DNA from: Anaerolineaceae bacterium
GTDB taxonomy: Bacteria; Chloroflexota; Anaerolineae; Anaerolineales; Anaerolineaceae
Reading direction: 5' to 3'
Length of the DNA: 5,729 bases
Assembly (NCBI GenBank): GCA_021107195.1
Contig: JAIOTF010000274.1
Span: 1-5,729 of the forward strand
Each line of letters begins with the position of its first letter. Position 1 is the stretch's first letter. The translations under genes were made by a program, and so were the position numbers. Below the pieces are notes generated by a model. That model saw nothing but the letters and a program-made list of their open reading frames with translations. It was not told the DNA's origin and made no database searches. Shown here piece by piece: positions 3,742 through 5,729 of this stretch.

Positions 3742-5679
3742 ATGAAAAAATGGAACTTGAAACTCATTGGTATCTCCCTCGCCATCCTGGCAGTCGTCGT
3801 GATTGTCAGCATGCTCATATTTCCTGAATGGAAAACTCGATTCGGTGTTATCGGAGCGGCTGTATTAATTATTGTCGTTGCCGCTCCTGAAATCGTTGAT
3901 TTCCTCTCCAAAGCCAAGAAACTGTACACAAAAGAGGAGAAAAAAGACACGCCCCCTCCCACCGAAGTCCACATAGAAGGCGGGGACAACATCACTGGCG
4001 ATAAAATCATTATGGGCGATGATAAAAGCACCGTCATCAATGCCAAAGATAACGCAACCGTCCAACAAATCGAGAACCAAACCAACATCTACAACCCGGA
4101 AGACCTCACACCCACCTCCCTCCACCAACTCCGCGCCCCGGTGAAAGACTTCACCGGCCGCGAGAAAGAACTGGACGACCTCTGCAAAGCCCTGAAGAAA
4201 AATGAGGATAAAGAACAGGAAGGCGCGCTGCTCTCCGGACTGCGCGGGATGGGCGGGGTGGGCAAGACCGCCCTGGCGCTGAAACTGGCCGAGAAACTGA
4301 CCCCCGACTACCCCGACGCGCAGCTCTTCGTGCCGATGTATGGCGCGGACGAGACCCGGCGCCCGCCCGCCACGCCGGCCGAAGCGATGCAGCACGTAAT
4401 CCGCGCCTTCCACCCCACAGCCAAGCTTCCCGAAGACCCCGGCCAGCTTGCCACCCTGTACCGCTCGGTGCTGCATGAGAAAAAAGCTCTGATCCTGCTG
4501 GACGACGCCCGCAATGCCGAGCAGGTGCGCCCCCTCCTGCCTCCGGCAACCTGCCTGCTGCTGGTCACCACCCGCAAGCATTTCACCCTGCCCGGCCTGC
4601 ACGAACTGGATCTGAACACGATGAGCGAGGAAGAAGCGGTCAAACTGATCGGGAAGATCACCCCGCGGGTGGGCCAGGAAGCCGCCGCAATCGCCAAAGC
4701 CTGTGGATACCTGCCCCTGGCCCTGCGCCTGGCAGCCAGCGCCCTGCGCGAACAGGCCAACCTGAGCATAGCCACCCTGCTGGCCCGCCTGAATGACGCC
4801 GAGAAACGCTTTACTACCCTGGAAAAAGTGCAAGCCGCCATCCAGGTCTCTTACGACCTGCTTTCGGATGAATTGAAAACCGCATTCCGTCAGTTGGCCG
4901 TCTTCCCTACCGATTTTATCCAGGTTGCTGGACAAGCAATATGGGAAGTTGACGCAGAAGCGGCCCAGGAACGCCTGGCAGCCCTGATGAATGCCAGCCT
5001 GGTCGACTACGATCCGAAAACGGAGCGCTACCGCCTGCACGACCTGGTACGCGCCGCCGCTGAGAAGCTGCTCGAAGAAAAGGAAGGATACCAGGCCATC
5101 TCTCGCCATGCGGCCCACTACCTGCAAGTGCTGCGTATAGCCGATGAACTCTATCTTCAAGGCGGAGATAAAATTCTGAATGCCTTAAACCTGTTTGACC
5201 GCGAATGGGAAAATATACTCGCCGGCCAGGCGTGGGCTGCCAAGCATAAAAAGGATAAAAATGCTGCCCAACTATGCGCCGATTTTCCGGATGCAGGTAT
5301 CTACTGCCTTTCCCTGCGCCTCCATCCCCTGGAACGGATCCGCTGGCTGGAAGACGCGCTGTCAGCCGCCCGCGAAATCGGCGACCGGCGCGGCGAGGGT
5401 GCAGCCCTCGGCAATCTGGGAATCGCCTATGCTTCCCTCGGCCAGTACCAGCAGGCCATCGAGCATTACAATCAACATCTGGAGATCGCCCGCGAAATCG
5501 GCGACCGGCGCGGCGAGGCAAATACAAGCTGGAACTTGGGGCTGTTGCTTGCGGGTCAAGGAAAACTGCAAGAAGCAATTGACTTGATGCAGGTGTCAGT
5601 CGAATTTGAAACCGAAATCGACCACCCTGATGCCGCTGAAGATGCCGCACGGTTGGAAAAGTTGAAAAGCAATGTATAA
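3742..5679 (+). CDS. Membrane-anchored STAND/NB-ARC ATPase with C-terminal TPRs (NLR-like)
   Basis: This 645-residue protein is a signal-transducing NTPase of the STAND class. Two membrane helices come first (about 8-27 and 35-52), then a charged linker and a Gly/Asp-rich stretch 'GGDNITGDKIIMGDD' (80-94), a motif type often found before STAND domains. The NB-ARC core follows: 'FTGREKELDDL' (137-147), Walker A GMGGVGKT (169-176), Walker B ILLDDA (251-256), TTR (276-278) and the 'GYLPLAL' motif (322-328). A winged-helix part has 'YDLLSDELKTAFRQLAVFP' (371-389) and LHD (432-434) in place of MHD. TPRs span about 530-620. The start at 3742 is chosen because GGGG lies 5 nt upstream, a -10 box precedes it, and the reading frame further upstream is repeat DNA. 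Such proteins oligomerise on sensing a trigger; many bacterial ones act in antiphage defence. Here the output would be at the membrane. Function and trigger are unknown; defence is inferred. The gene stands alone, divergent from the transporter operon. Confidence 0.85.
   Translation: MKKWNLKLIGISLAILAVVVIVSMLIFPEWKTRFGVIGAAVLIIVVAAPEIVDFLSKAKKLYTKEEKKDTPPPTEVHIEGGDNITGDKIIMGDDKSTVINAKDNATVQQIENQTNIYNPEDLTPTSLHQLRAPVKDFTGREKELDDLCKALKKNEDKEQEGALLSGLRGMGGVGKTALALKLAEKLTPDYPDAQLFVPMYGADETRRPPATPAEAMQHVIRAFHPTAKLPEDPGQLATLYRSVLHEKKALILLDDARNAEQVRPLLPPATCLLLVTTRKHFTLPGLHELDLNTMSEEEAVKLIGKITPRVGQEAAAIAKACGYLPLALRLAASALREQANLSIATLLARLNDAEKRFTTLEKVQAAIQVSYDLLSDELKTAFRQLAVFPTDFIQVAGQAIWEVDAEAAQERLAALMNASLVDYDPKTERYRLHDLVRAAAEKLLEEKEGYQAISRHAAHYLQVLRIADELYLQGGDKILNALNLFDREWENILAGQAWAAKHKKDKNAAQLCADFPDAGIYCLSLRLHPLERIRWLEDALSAAREIGDRRGEGAALGNLGIAYASLGQYQQAIEHYNQHLEIAREIGDRRGEANTSWNLGLLLAGQGKLQEAIDLMQVSVEFETEIDHPDAAEDAARLEKLKSNV
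5367..5398 (+). repeat. First copy of an identical 32-bp direct repeat in the TPR region
   Basis: These 32 bases are identical to 5487-5518, exactly 120 bp (40 codons) downstream. They encode the segment AREIGDRRGE, the inter-helix end of a TPR unit. The exact 40-codon period is the repeat length of kinesin-light-chain/NLR-type TPRs. Confidence 0.9.
5487..5518 (+). repeat. Second copy of the 32-bp direct repeat in the TPR region
   Basis: It is identical to 5367-5398. After this copy the sequence departs from the TPR consensus and the protein ends about 54 residues later, so the array holds only about two to three units. Confidence 0.9.
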
Positions 5680-5729
5680 TTTACAAATACAGTCAACTAG
5701 TGACAAGGAAACTAGGGATTAGGAAAAAC
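5680..5729. other. Downstream tail of the STAND gene, no feature
   Basis: The tail is AT-rich. The only structure is a weak CTAGT/ACTAG inverted repeat about 5696-5715, with no following T-tract. No terminator for the STAND gene is visible before the window ends. Confidence 0.4.

Noticed and set aside
3865..5160. 431-codon open frame antisense to the STAND gene
   Set aside because: It is a Gly/Gln/Val-rich mirror of a GC-rich gene whose sense strand has clear NB-ARC motifs.

Overview
This window most likely comes from a member of the Chloroflexota (Anaerolineae-like), probably an environmental genome. That is an inference from three things: a RibXY-type transporter under an FMN riboswitch (RibXY was described from Chloroflexus), a STAND/NB-ARC-TPR protein of a kind common in that phylum, and many short palindromic dispersed repeats between genes. 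No rRNA or marker gene is present to fix the taxonomy.

Left part (about 1-3435, minus strand) is one riboswitch-controlled ABC importer operon. Read in its direction of transcription it has a strong sigma70-type promoter (3407-3435), an FMN riboswitch aptamer (3264-3389), two tandem intrinsic terminators (3206-3240 and 3157-3190), and a long leader packed with palindromes. The genes follow: an integral-membrane permease (1951-2772), a lipoprotein NMT1/THI5-type substrate-binding protein (759-1730) and an ATPase (3-755). The aptamer makes riboflavin, or a close flavin or flavin precursor, the most likely cargo. Both terminators start with the same 8-9 nt complement of the aptamer's P1 5' strand, so one antiterminator segment could control both.

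Middle part (about 2773-3741) has no convincing gene. It holds the leader just described, the divergent promoters and at least four palindromic repeat elements. In two of them the paired arms differ by changes that keep base pairing. One hairpin buries the Shine-Dalgarno of the permease gene.

Right part (3742-5679, plus strand) is one divergently transcribed gene for a 645-residue STAND ATPase: two N-terminal membrane helices, a Gly-Asp-rich 'GGDNITGDK' linker, an NB-ARC-type NTPase core, a winged-helix region and a short C-terminal TPR array. The architecture resembles bacterial NLR-like proteins, many of which act in antiphage defence, with a membrane module where a nuclease or protease effector often sits. 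This gene is the best candidate in the window for an uncharacterised system. A defence role is inferred only from architecture.
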